The notes beneath the pieces are model-generated. The model worked only from the letters and a program-made list of their open reading frames with translations. It made no database searches and was not told where the DNA came from. From Cardiocondyla obscurior (taxonomy: Eukaryota > Arthropoda > Insecta > Hymenoptera > Formicidae): a stretch of DNA of 64,000 nt. The stretch covers positions 2,728,001 through 2,792,000 of the forward strand of contig NC_091880.1 in NCBI RefSeq assembly GCF_019399895.1. The letters are read 5' to 3'. The translations under genes were made by a program, and so were the position numbers. Each line of letters opens with the position of its first letter. The stretch's first letter is position 1. Of this stretch, positions 23,801-33,378 are shown one piece after another.

Positions 23801-26372
23801 CCAATCGTGAAAATATCAATCGGCAAGAGTAATAAATTCACGTCGTTGTACAAAATGTAGAAATGTCGAATCACTAGTGCAATTAATCTGCGTTTTAAAA
23901 ATTGTATTTTATCGGGCTCGACGATTTAGAGACAAACGCGCGAAAAATATTATTTATGATAGTTACATCGATATATACAATATTAGGTATACACCCTGAA
24001 AGACCGTTATGGCATTTGCTTCGTACTTTATCTCAGCGTGGGATGCGTCAAGTCACGTACCATCACACACGAATCGTCGCAGCACATACGTCGCGGAGCG
24101 CCGGTCACCAAGGACTGAGATTTCCCTCGTACTCGGCGGCCAAGGGAGAAGATCGGGAGAAAAGGAGTCACGTACGCTAGCCGCCGTCACCGCAGCAAAT
24201 GCCATATCTGCTGATATTTGCTTTTCAAGGTACAGTACAATTTATAATTAATGCGCGCAATTCCGCGCTCGTCATTGCCAAAAAGTATTTCTCGCGCATT
24301 TCAGAGTTACGATCGTGTAAAATTTTTTTTTAACAAATAATCCTCATTCCGCTCGGCAATTGCGCCGTTTTAACAAAGTTCTTTTACTTCCGTTTTGTAA
24401 CTGAAAACAATATCTCATTGTCAGAGGATCCTTTTCGGACGAAAACAATTGGTCAAAATCGGCGATTACAATGCGAAATAACGCCGCATCTCGTTTTTAT
24501 TTCATTTCTTTTTTTTCTTTTTTCTTTTTTTTTTTCTACAATATACGTTCGAGCGAATAAAATGAGTAAACTTCGCTTGCTGCGAAGGGGTACCCTTTAA
24601 CCGTAAAACAAAACATTTCTAAAATGACTAATAATTGCCACAGTTTTCATAAAAATTGACAAATGTATAAAAAAATATAAACTACCGCCAGTTACAGAAT
24701 GTTAAAGCTGAAACTAGAAGATGTGTAAACAATAATAATTTATATACATATAAATTAGTTATATTGATTATATATTATATGTATATATATATATATATAT
24801 ATATTAATTTTTAGAAATAGCATATTGCATGCATCCTTTGCACTAACGTTTTCGTTCAACGATTGGATAATCCAACTGAACGTTTGAAAATTGCTAAGAG
24901 CTATATCACAATACGCGGTAATAAAAATCATGGAGCTATACTTAAATCTCACTCGGCTCGAGTACTCGATTTCGAGCACGCGCCTTCGTTCTATTATTAT
25001 CAAAATCGAGTACCATTCGGCTGTGTCCAAGCTATTGCGTTCACGAAACGTGTATGATATTTTAATCATATTTCTCTCGCTTGTCGCACACGATCTCGGA
25101 ACAGCTTTAAGATACTTTTATTCGATAGACACGCGTCGCAGAGAAAAATATTGAAAAATATCCCGTCGGATCTGATTAGGGTGAGTACTGTGACTAGGGT
25201 GGGTACGAAGCTTCGTATATGAAACAGCATTACTTCCGGAGCCACGAAATTTTTTTTTTATCTGTGCTCAAAACGTTCTGTCGCTGATTGAATACACAGC
25301 TGGTCTTCACGTTTTTATTCTTCGCAAATTAATGAAACTGAAAACAAGTATGTGACGTTAACAGTACGTTTTGCACACAGATTTACATATGTTTAGAATT
25401 ATATTATTACGCTACGTTTATATGTACAATTCGTTTCGCATTTTAGAGATCTGACTGTCGTAGTCATAATTGGCATCTTGTAACTTTCTATAAGTTTTAT
25501 TTTATTTTTTTTCTTTCGGCTGTACGTTTCACGAATAACTTAACAGACCAACCGATTGTACTTTGACAAAGAGATTTTGAGAAAAAGAGAAAGACAAAGT
25601 GCTTATTTATAATAATAAGTTATCTTCGAATGTGAATTAATCTGTTTTGTCTACCTAATCTGTCTAAATTGTTTGATATTTCGCTGTTTAATAATTCTAA
25701 TATATTTGTTTACCGCCCCAAGAAACGGAACTTTAACATGATAGCAGTCGCATATAAAGGCAAGCAAAAAATAGTCAATGCGACTCGGAATAAATTTGTT
25801 TACGAGTATCTAGATTAAACTACACAATGTCCTAAAAAAGTAACTACATATTGCTTTCTCAGCGAAGAATGTTTCACAGTTTTACCAAATTCTAAGTATT
25901 AGAAAGATTTTGTAGATTAAATTCGAAAACGTTTTCCCAAGTGGAAATATCGTGTAAGCGTATTCACAAAAAAAATGACGTTAGGCTTCATAGTGCCCGA
26001 GGAATCAAATTAATATTTTTAACGCAAGTTCTGTGTTGACTAAAAATATCAACTGATTTTCCTACTGATCATATAAATATCTTTTTCTTTTTATTAATTA
26101 ATTAACTCGATAGACAGCGAAGAAAACATATGAAATATGTTTTTTACGAAATTAATTTGACGATTATCTACAAATACAACCTTTACCTGACTCTATATCA
26201 CATAACGAAAAAAAATCTATAAGTTACGACATCCAATAGACAGAAATATAATATAACGTAGTGTGCAACTTAACGGAAAGGAGATGTATTTTAATTATAT
26301 GTTACCATTTTACAACGATCTTGAACACTTGAATCTTTGCCACATTGTCGAGCAAATTCTTCTGTGATAAGG
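23801..26372. other. Intergenic DNA plus SH3BP5 3' UTR
   Basis: AT-rich, no coding exon recognised. Minus-strand AATAAA poly(A) signals lie at 26095-26090 and again near 25500, so the SH3BP5 3' UTR probably ends in this interval. A TA dinucleotide run sits at 24782-24804. Short direct repeats of TAGGGTGRGTAC occur near 25178 and 25195. Confidence 0.55.
24782..24804. repeat. TA microsatellite
   Basis: About eleven TA units in the SH3BP5-CLASP intergenic interval. Confidence 0.9.
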
Positions 26373-26505
26373 CTATTGTTGCTGCAATTGTTGCAACAGC
26401 GGACATACTTCAACTAAGGGAGTTCCCAGAATTTCTTGGCATACTTGGTTCATGTCCGGCTCCATCATAAGTGAAGAGATCTGATCTTCCGTTAGCATCT
26501 CCACG
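26373..26505 (-). CDS. pcs: SH3BP5 coding exon 10 (stop)
   Basis: AATTAG acceptor; encodes VEMLTEDQISSLMMEPDMNQ, ILGTPLVEVCPLLQQLQQQ and TAG at 26375-26373. Too short for most ORF filters, but phase 2 entry and the open frame fit. Confidence 0.85.
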
Positions 26506-29500
26506 CTAATTATGAGTTTGTTAAAAGAAATAAAATTAAAATATCGTCGATTGACGAAAATATATCAAAGAACACTTACCTAGCTAAACTTTCGCTGTCC
26601 GACGTCTCCTCATCGGCATTGAGATAGCTCATTGTTTTCTCTAACGGGCTTGGGACCTTTTTCCCTTTAACTTCCGATTTTTCTGACTTTTCAGACTTGT
26701 CTCTCTCCACTGTCTTTGGTTCGCTAGAACGTCGTTCCGTTAAACTAGATATGTTTAGCATCATCATACCGTGATTGAGTAATTCTTTAACACGTTCTCC
26801 AGTACCAGCACTCCATAGCATATCGAGAGATTGTCTTCTACTTGAACTCGCTGAAACATTAAGTCCACGTATAAATGTACATTTAAAAGTAGAACTTTTC
26901 GAAAATAATTTTATCAACTCACTGGAACTACCACCACTAGCCTCGCCACCGGCTGAACTTCTAGTTATCCAATTGGCTAAACTACTGTCGAGCTTGCTTC
27001 TATTTTTCACTGATGGGCTTCTTGTAACTTCAGCCTTCTTCTCTTCGCTTAAAGAAACTTCGTTTACTTTCGACATTGTGGGTAAAGATTTCTGCGTTAC
27101 TAGTCTCTTTCGATTTGTTTGTTCTTTCGGGGGCTCTGCGGCGACATTAATCGCCTGAGTAACTTCTGGACTCAGATCCATCGGTAGCGGTTTGTACGGG
27201 ATCTGATCTTCCTCGTCGGAATACACGTCATTATTGTAGTAAACTTCGTCTGGTGAATTGTTCAAACTAATTTCCGTCCATTCTTCACCATTTTGAGAAT
27301 TAGTAGAATTTTTTTTGCAGTCATTTACAGGTATTTGAATTTTTACTCTTTTTTCGACTGGCGATATAATGCCCGACAGATCCGTCAGGCCTGGTGCAGA
27401 AGAACTGTTATGATTTAGAGATACGATATGTTTTGAGTCAGTTGCGGCGATACTTCGTGGACGGTCCCGTTTTATATATTTACGAGGTTCGGTGGATGAA
27501 AGGTTTATATTATTTAGGCCCAGGTACTCTGAAGATAAATCTCTTTCGATCTAAAAAAAAAAAAAAAAAAAAAAAAATAATTTACCGATTAATAAAATTA
27601 AAAACTATATTATTTAAGAAATACATATCTGGATGCATACTCACTCTTGTAGGCATGGGACATGGCACATTTGGACTTATCTTGTCGGGAAGGCGTAAAT
27701 ATTCGTCGCTAGTGTAATCTGTACTATCTGGAGAACCAGTTACACTGGAGTCCGTTGGAGTTGCTGTATTTTGCGCGGTAGAATTATCGGGCGCGTCTCG
27801 TGCACCCTTGTCGTATTCGTCCGTACCATCGTATCTTCTCGTCTGCATTAGCGAAAGCATAATGAGAATTTTGTTGAAACCTCATTATTTCGAACTGTCA
27901 TTTCATGTAGGTGAATATTTACTCTGTGTATCTCGTCGCTGATTTTTTCTAGATTTCGTAACGCTTCCGCGTACGAAGATTTTGCTTCACCAACTGATCT
28001 CTCGAGCGCACTGACCTTCATTTTCTGCTCTTCCAACATTTGATTAAAGTGCGCTTTCATCTCGTAGTAAGGCCTATATGAGCACGTAATATTGCTTTAA
28101 ATTCTAACTATGCAAAAGTTACATGCTAATAATTGGTATTTAAATATATTATGCATAACAATCCTATTGTACGGCTATTTATTTGGAAAGAAGCAATTTA
28201 AATTTTGTGTGCGATATAATATATATCGTGAAAAGCTCAATCAAAGAAAACTAGCACTAGTAGTACACACGCTCAAAATATTTTCAAAATCATAACTCGT
28301 GCACAATCAGGATAATAATAAAAAATAATTAAACGGAGGTGGTCTGATGACATGAAATAAATGTTGCGTATTTAAAAAAAAATAAAATAAAAAAGAATAT
28401 CTATCCTACTTACAACATGAGTAAGTTGTGCCTGTAGGCGATACTGTTTATCAGAAGCAAGCTGCGGCGTGCACCCATACTGCCAACATGAACATATAAC
28501 CAAACACATAAATACCGTAAAAGGTCTATTTAAAACAACATAAATGTAATAATCATTCGAAAGTAATTCGATGATTATTTTAGTAGACATAAAATATATA
28601 AAAATGTAGCAATAAAAAGAAACAACAAGAGGCTTCGTATATAAGTAGTAATTATTGTGTTTCGATACATTAACTTAGTTCTATACAAGGTTTCGGCTCT
28701 TCAAAGTGGTTTTGTAAAAAAAAAACAAAAAAAAACTATGCAATAACTTCATGCATTATAAAAAAAAAACCATCAGAAAAACAGATATTATCGAGCTCTA
28801 ATAAGGAAAGGGTGACAAGCTTCTTACGTACCTAGATTTGGCAATAGTACGTTTCAATTCACGTTGCAACCTCTGAACCTCGTGTTCCGCTTTGTGATAT
28901 AGTGCAGTCGTGTGTCTATGCTCCGCTTCAGAGAGAGCTCTCTCGTGCTCTGACTCATTAACTCGTGACGTAGCATGATTTAACATTTCCTACGATATAT
29001 ATATTAATATTTCATATTATAATCTTTTTAAAAAGCTGGCATTAATGTGCTTTACCTGCCAAGCGTGATCGAAACATCTTCCTTCTGTCCGTAAGCCCTC
29101 CTCGGCTAAATAAACCATTTCTTTAGCTGCTGCATGTTGACTGTTGGCTCTCTCAAATCTAATCGCAGCTTTCTGCGTTTCTTGCAATGCCTAAAACAGA
29201 ATATTTATAAATTTAAAGAAATTTAATTCTAAAAATTACGAATATACTTTAAATAGAAAGAGATTCTCACTTCCTTTGCTCTAAACCTAGCATCGTAGTA
29301 TGGTCTGGATTTTTCAATGCAAGCTCCAAGTTTTTTAGCCAAAGTGTCAATCTTGATTGTTGACTCGCATAATAATTCTCTAAAGGTCGCTCTAGCTTCC
29401 TAAAAATAATGAAATATTAATCTTTTTAAGAGGCAGACTAAAATACATGTAAGATGTGTTATAATTCTCTATTAACTGTGGTCTTAAGTTAAAAGTTATT

Positions 29501-30481
29501 CCTTTAGTTGAAGCTATCAGGGACTGCTGTTAAGATCATCGTCTCAAGTCATTATCCATTTACATGTATCTTGCACAGCAATCATCTCAATAAAATCTAA
29601 TCACAACCAGTTTCAAAACTTAGCAGCAATTTTGTTCCTCGAATCATCAGTCATATACATTCATGTGTGAACTCTAGACAGGCTGGAGATCGTTACAAAT
29701 ATAAGGCCATACTTAAATGAGAAGTAGTACTTACATCTAAGTCAACTTCTAATTTATTAATGTCATCTGTAGCTGTGTTTAATCTTTCCAGTTCAATCTG
29801 AAACAATATCACATATTTTACATCAAATTAATATGTAAATTAATAATATTTTTAAACGACACGTATCATTTTACGTAATGTACAACAAACAAATATATTT
29901 CTTTTTTTTTTTTTTTTAATCGAACAAATTCGAATGCAAGAAATGAATCCAGGGATATATCCTATTATTAATTAAAACGTACATATCAATTAAAGAAGCC
30001 CCGCGCATTGTGCTCCAATTTCTTACATTGAGACGGAGTTACTGGGCAACGAGGGTAATTTAGCACGCGCTGCCGTGGCAATAGGTCGTCCCGGTCGGGC
30101 GGGCGAGAGGGGGAGTTAAAAACGGGGACGATTTATGACTCGCGTATGTGTGTGTGTGCGTGCGTGGGCAAACGGAGAAGAATAGAAGGACGTTTCTCGG
30201 GGGAAAACGGGAACGTTGCGCGCCGAAATTCGGGATAAGAATCGTCGCTTTGGGTGCGTTACGTAACATTTTTTTTCCCTCGCGCGGTTCAATCGCGACG
30301 AGGCCTCCCGGTGACGATGAAAGTGTCAATATCACAGGGAGCCCTCTTCGCCCCGCGCTCCGTCCGGGGCGACGTACACGCGGGCGGCGGCAGCGATGGC
30401 ACTCACCTGCACCCGCGGGTCCACCGCATCGTCGACACGATCGGAATCATCGGCACTCTCCTGTTGCACACGCTCGCTCAT
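26373..30481 (-). CDS. pcs: SH3BP5 family protein (parcas-like Rab11 GEF)
   Basis: SH3BP5/REI-1 proteins are coiled-coil guanine-nucleotide exchange factors for Rab11 on recycling endosomes; the fly orthologue is parcas and the mammalian one also binds Btk. Coding pieces, 5' to 3': 30407-30481, 29735-29797, 29271-29399, 29056-29190, 28832-28989, 27923-28073, 27645-27842, 26923-27550, 26580-26850 and 26373-26505. They total 1941 nt, in phase throughout, 646 residues plus TAG. The N-terminal coiled coil spans about residues 22-237 with family signatures LNTATDDINKLEVDLD, FDHAWQEMLNHATSRV, KSRPYYEMKAHF and LRNLEKISDEIHR. The C-terminal 400 residues are acidic and Ser-rich, with RRQSLDML and LLNHGMMMLNISSLTERR. 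It is longer than human SH3BP5 (455 aa) because of this tail. It is tandem with CLASP, 3.35 kb upstream of the CLASP ATG. Confidence 0.95.
26580..26850 (-). CDS. pcs: SH3BP5 coding exon 9
   Basis: Starts after TTTCAG (26853-26851) and ends at a GTAAGT donor. Encodes SSSRRQSLDMLWSAGTGERV, ELLNHGMMMLNISSLTERR and the Lys/Glu-rich SEKSEKSEVKGKKV segment. Confidence 0.9.
26851..26922 (-). other. pcs: 72-nt frame-preserving intron in SH3BP5
   Basis: A GTGAGT donor and TTTCAG acceptor flank 72 bases without an in-frame stop. Splicing joins GGSS to TSSSRRQSLDML; retention adds 24 residues. Because both forms stay in frame, this behaves like an exitron. Confidence 0.7.
26923..27550 (-). CDS. pcs: SH3BP5 coding exon 8
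   Basis: Largest exon, 628 nt, from a poly-T TAG acceptor to a GTGAGT donor at 26922-26917. Encodes the acidic Ser-rich tail, including VYYNNDVYSDEEDQIPYKPL and LANWITRSSAGGEASGGSS. Confidence 0.88.
27553..27577. repeat. 25-A run (poly-T on the SH3BP5 sense strand)
   Basis: Forms the polypyrimidine tract of the exon 8 acceptor (27552-27551), so length changes could affect splicing. Confidence 0.9.
27645..27842 (-). CDS. pcs: SH3BP5 coding exon 7
   Basis: 198 nt, phase 0 to 0, AATGCAG acceptor and GTGAGT donor. Encodes a Thr/Ser/Asp-rich, low-complexity segment (TRRYDGTDEYDKGARDAP, SPDSTDYTSDEYLRLPDK). Confidence 0.9.
27923..28073 (-). CDS. pcs: SH3BP5 coding exon 6
   Basis: 151 nt, phase 2 to 0, TATAG acceptor and GTAAAT donor. 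Encodes PYYEMKAHFNQMLEEQKMK, GEAKSSYAEALRNLEK and ISDEIHR, the end of the conserved domain. Confidence 0.94.
28832..28989 (-). CDS. pcs: SH3BP5 coding exon 5
   Basis: 158 nt, phase 0 to 2, GTACGT donor. Encodes EMLNHATSRVNESEHERAL and ELKRTIAKS, aligned to the EMLNHAT..V segment of human SH3BP5. Confidence 0.94.
29056..29190 (-). CDS. pcs: SH3BP5 coding exon 4
   Basis: 135 nt, phase 0 to 0, GTAAAG donor. Encodes ALQETQKAAIRFERANSQHA, KEMVYLAEEGL and CFDHAWQ, a core coiled-coil segment. Confidence 0.94.
29271..29399 (-). CDS. pcs: SH3BP5 coding exon 3
   Basis: 129 nt, phase 0 to 0, TTTTTAG acceptor and GTGAGA donor. Encodes EARATFRELLCESTIKIDTL then AKKLGACIEKSRPYYDARF; matches the family KIGKAVEDSKPYWEAR region. 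Confidence 0.94.
29735..29797 (-). CDS. pcs: SH3BP5 coding exon 2
   Basis: 63 nt, phase 0 to 0, TTTCAG acceptor and GTAAGT donor. Encodes IELERLNTATDDINKLEVDL plus D, the start of the coiled coil. Confidence 0.93.
30407..30481 (-). CDS. pcs: SH3BP5 coding exon 1
   Basis: ATG at 30481-30479, 25 codons: MSERVQQESADDSDRV then DDAVDPRVQ, ending at a GTGAGT donor. The acidic start followed by VDPRVQ aligns with VDPRIQ in SH3BP5. Confidence 0.9.
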
Positions 30482-30600
30482 AATTAAATCTAGAGGGTGG
30501 ATTTTATTTACAGCTCGTCCATGCCACCTGTCTGTATCGTCTGCTAGACATCAGGTGGCCATGTTGGACGTCAAAGTGTATCGCCGCGGCGAGCTCAGAG
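30482..30600 (-). promoter_or_regulatory. pcs: SH3BP5 5' UTR with an inverted pair of E-boxes
   Basis: Just upstream of the ATG, GCCACCTG (30523-30530) and CAGGTGGC (30552-30559) form an exact 8-base inverted repeat. It is extended by TGTCT/AGACA with a two-base offset. CACCTG/CAGGTG is a Snail/E-box core; in RNA it could form a hairpin. Function is not shown. Confidence 0.35.
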
Positions 30601-31023
30601 CCGCCACCACGCTCGACGGCAAGGCATGCGCTTTCCTCCACCCGGCGAAACACCCGCTGGGCTGGAACCGCCACCCAAGGTCGCGCGATAACGAAACTCG
30701 CCCCCTCCCGCGCAGATCGAAGACCCTGCCGTCGAGCTCGCGCGATTATAGAACAGTTAGTTTTTTTTCGTGGCTTTTTAGTAGGGCTGTGATGCGTATT
30801 GTTTTATTGAAACGGAGGAAAACTTTACGATTTTTTTCTTAAATATATTACTAATAAATGTATATTTTTTGGTACATTTTTTTCTTTATCGTTAATCTGT
30901 CTCTTTCGTGGTTGCATTTTTTTTATTTCCTCCCTCGTTTTCCACATGTTTAGTAATTCGAAAAATGTTACTCTGTCCAGATTCCTCTCACGCGCAATTT
31001 GAATTTTTCCGCCGGTCAACGAG

Positions 31024-31304
31024 GTGGCGCGACCGACGAAGATGATGTCGCGGCAGGCACAAAATGGTGGACGCGAGAAAGAGAACGGACAGTCGGACGT
31101 TAGAGAGCGTTACTCGCGCCGATCCCGCCTGACTCTCAAACGTATTTTTCCCTTCGCACTGGTGAGACGCGTGCCCGTCCGAGCGGGTGAATTACGGCTG
31201 CTCGTGGGAAAACGGCGGTCCATCCAAGGAACGGCGACTCGTTCGAGGAACGTTGGTCCATCCGAGGAAACGTCGGCCGCAGCCCAGCGATCCATTCGTG
31301 GCCG
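31024..31304 (+). other. Candidate plus-strand first exon, divergent from SH3BP5
   Basis: A strong GTAAGT donor at 31305-31310 follows CpG-rich sequence that starts about 0.5 kb from the SH3BP5 ATG. An open frame of 94 codons crosses it, but its composition is low-complexity (Arg/Ser). It may be an untranslated first exon of ced-6 or of a non-coding RNA using a bidirectional promoter. The left end is arbitrary. Confidence 0.3.
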
Positions 31305-31357
31305 GTAAGTGAAGAATTACACAAGTACGTACATGCATCGCCGACCGGCACTGTCGT

Positions 31358-31375
31358 GCGCGCGCGCGCGCGCGC
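31358..31375. repeat. CG dinucleotide run
   Basis: Nine GC units; such a run is unlikely to survive in heavily methylated germline DNA. Confidence 0.9.
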
Positions 31376-33355
31376 TGCTCGTCCAAGAGAAAGAGGATAA
31401 AGTCGCCTTCGAATTTCCCTCGAGTGCCCCTCCTCCGGCCGTGCTCGTCCCGGTGGAAAATTTCTTTCGGGGAGACGCGTTCAGGTGCACGGCCCGGACT
31501 TTCTATCTCGGCTTTTTTTTACCAAGGTATCGCGCGGCTAGGCTCAACGGCGGAGAGAACGCGCGCGCGCAAAGGTCGTGCCGTCCCCCTTCGCCCGTCT
31601 GCAGGACGAACACGCGACGATCTGATTGCCATCGCCCGTTCAGTTTCGAGAGCTCGCCGTCTATGTACGAGCACCAAAACAAAGTTGACTCTTCCCTCTC
31701 CTCGCAGCGCCTCCTCGTAGAATCGAAAGTGACGCGCGGATCGGCGTGGCCGGAGCGTTTCTCGCGCCCGGCGAAGGTGCGCTCGCCCGTCACCTCGTTT
31801 CCGCGACTCCGCAGGCAATTCGGACGGGAAGCCCGACCGGATCCGTTGTTTTTGCGCCCGAACTCAGAATTACCGAAGATCGGGTTCGGTTTTTATTTTC
31901 TTGCCGTGTTTACCTGCGCGATTTCCGCTTGCCCGCCCGCGGAGATTCCACGAGACCGGGGATCGAAAACACGTCCTTTGACGGAGCTTGGACGTGGGTC
32001 TACGGTGGGAGGGGGGGGAGAAGAAGTTTGCGCACAGGTGCGCGGGGTAGACGTAACCGTAAGCGGCACCGCGATCCGGCTGAATTTCTGACGTTGCACA
32101 CGACCGACTGACCCAAGGACGTCCGTGACTCGCACGCGAGTGCCTTCAAATGTCAGAAGCACTTTTACCGCAGAATTCGTCGCCGATCCGCTGCCGTTTT
32201 CGCGATCCGACTCGTCCCCCTTTCATTGCGATCGGGATGACGACATAAGCCCCTAGAAACGCGTTATACTGCCGTCGAGGAACAGCCTCGGCAACCGCCT
32301 TATTTTCACGTACTGTCATTTATCCTTTGGGCCGTTCACCGAGCGACTAACTGCATTTTTTTGGGAAATTTTTTCTTTCTGATTCCGGTGACCGAGCACT
32401 CGACTGCTACTTCTACCACCTAACCCTTAGCTTTTCTCCATGTTTCGCTTTTTTTTTTTTTTTTTTGGAGGTAATTATTTTGGCAAATAAACGACCGGCT
32501 TATTATTATATGATGCCGCTTCTTCTGAATGCTGAAAAGGTTAACATCGTGCAGATAACACGTTCCGTATCGTGCAAACGCCCACTCTTCGTCCTGTTCG
32601 CGCTCGTCTCTAAAATCATTCCCCAGCAAGAACGTAAAACAAACGTAGTCGACATCACGATCACTTGCGTTCGCGCTAATCGACGGCCCTCGCTTAATCC
32701 GCACTCAAGGCGTTAATAATTCAACGGTACATCACAACGCTAAGTAATGAGATCTGAAAAAAGTTGCGCTATGAATTAAATAAAAAAGTAAAAAATTAAA
32801 ATAAAATATTGGCATTCATGCTCTCGCGACGTTCCCAGGATACGACAATAGACCCTTGTTCGCAGAACGGCAAAAATAAAAAAAAAAAAAAAAATTAAAA
32901 GAGAAGTCTCTTCTCTCCCGCGAGCGGAGCGTCGCCAACGATAACACAATTTCCTCCAAATATACTAAATACAATACTCGCGTGCCGCCGCGCGTTAACG
33001 AGTTGCTAATGATCGTCGCCGCCGCGCGCCGTCGAAATGATCGATCAATCGTCGACGGTTTTCAATTAGACGAGGATCAATCCGTCACTAAGTGCGCGGA
33101 AATGAACAGCACCCGACGCACGTTGTCGCCCCATAGTCACTTGTTGCGTGCGTGAGATCGCGCGTACGTACGTGTGCGTCCACGCGTATGCCGTTGGCCG
33201 GCAGGCTCGAGTCCGCCGACTCCCAGGCAGTCTGACAAAAGGGACCGGTTTAATGGCCAAGCGAAACGGCTAGGCGAATCGACTTTTAAAGAGCCACCCG
33301 GTGCACGGCGGAAGACACATTGATACGAGGAGCCAGCCGGTGCGTGCGTTGCTCG

Positions 33356-33378
33356 CAGGCAGGCAGGCAGGCAGGCAG
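33356..33378. repeat. CAGG tetranucleotide repeat
   Basis: Five to six copies of CAGG in tandem. Confidence 0.88.

Noticed and set aside
31309..32091. 260-codon plus-strand open frame
   Set aside because: CpG-rich block with simultaneous long frames on both strands, low-complexity translation and no family resemblance. It passes through a CG dinucleotide run as RARARAL-type sequence.
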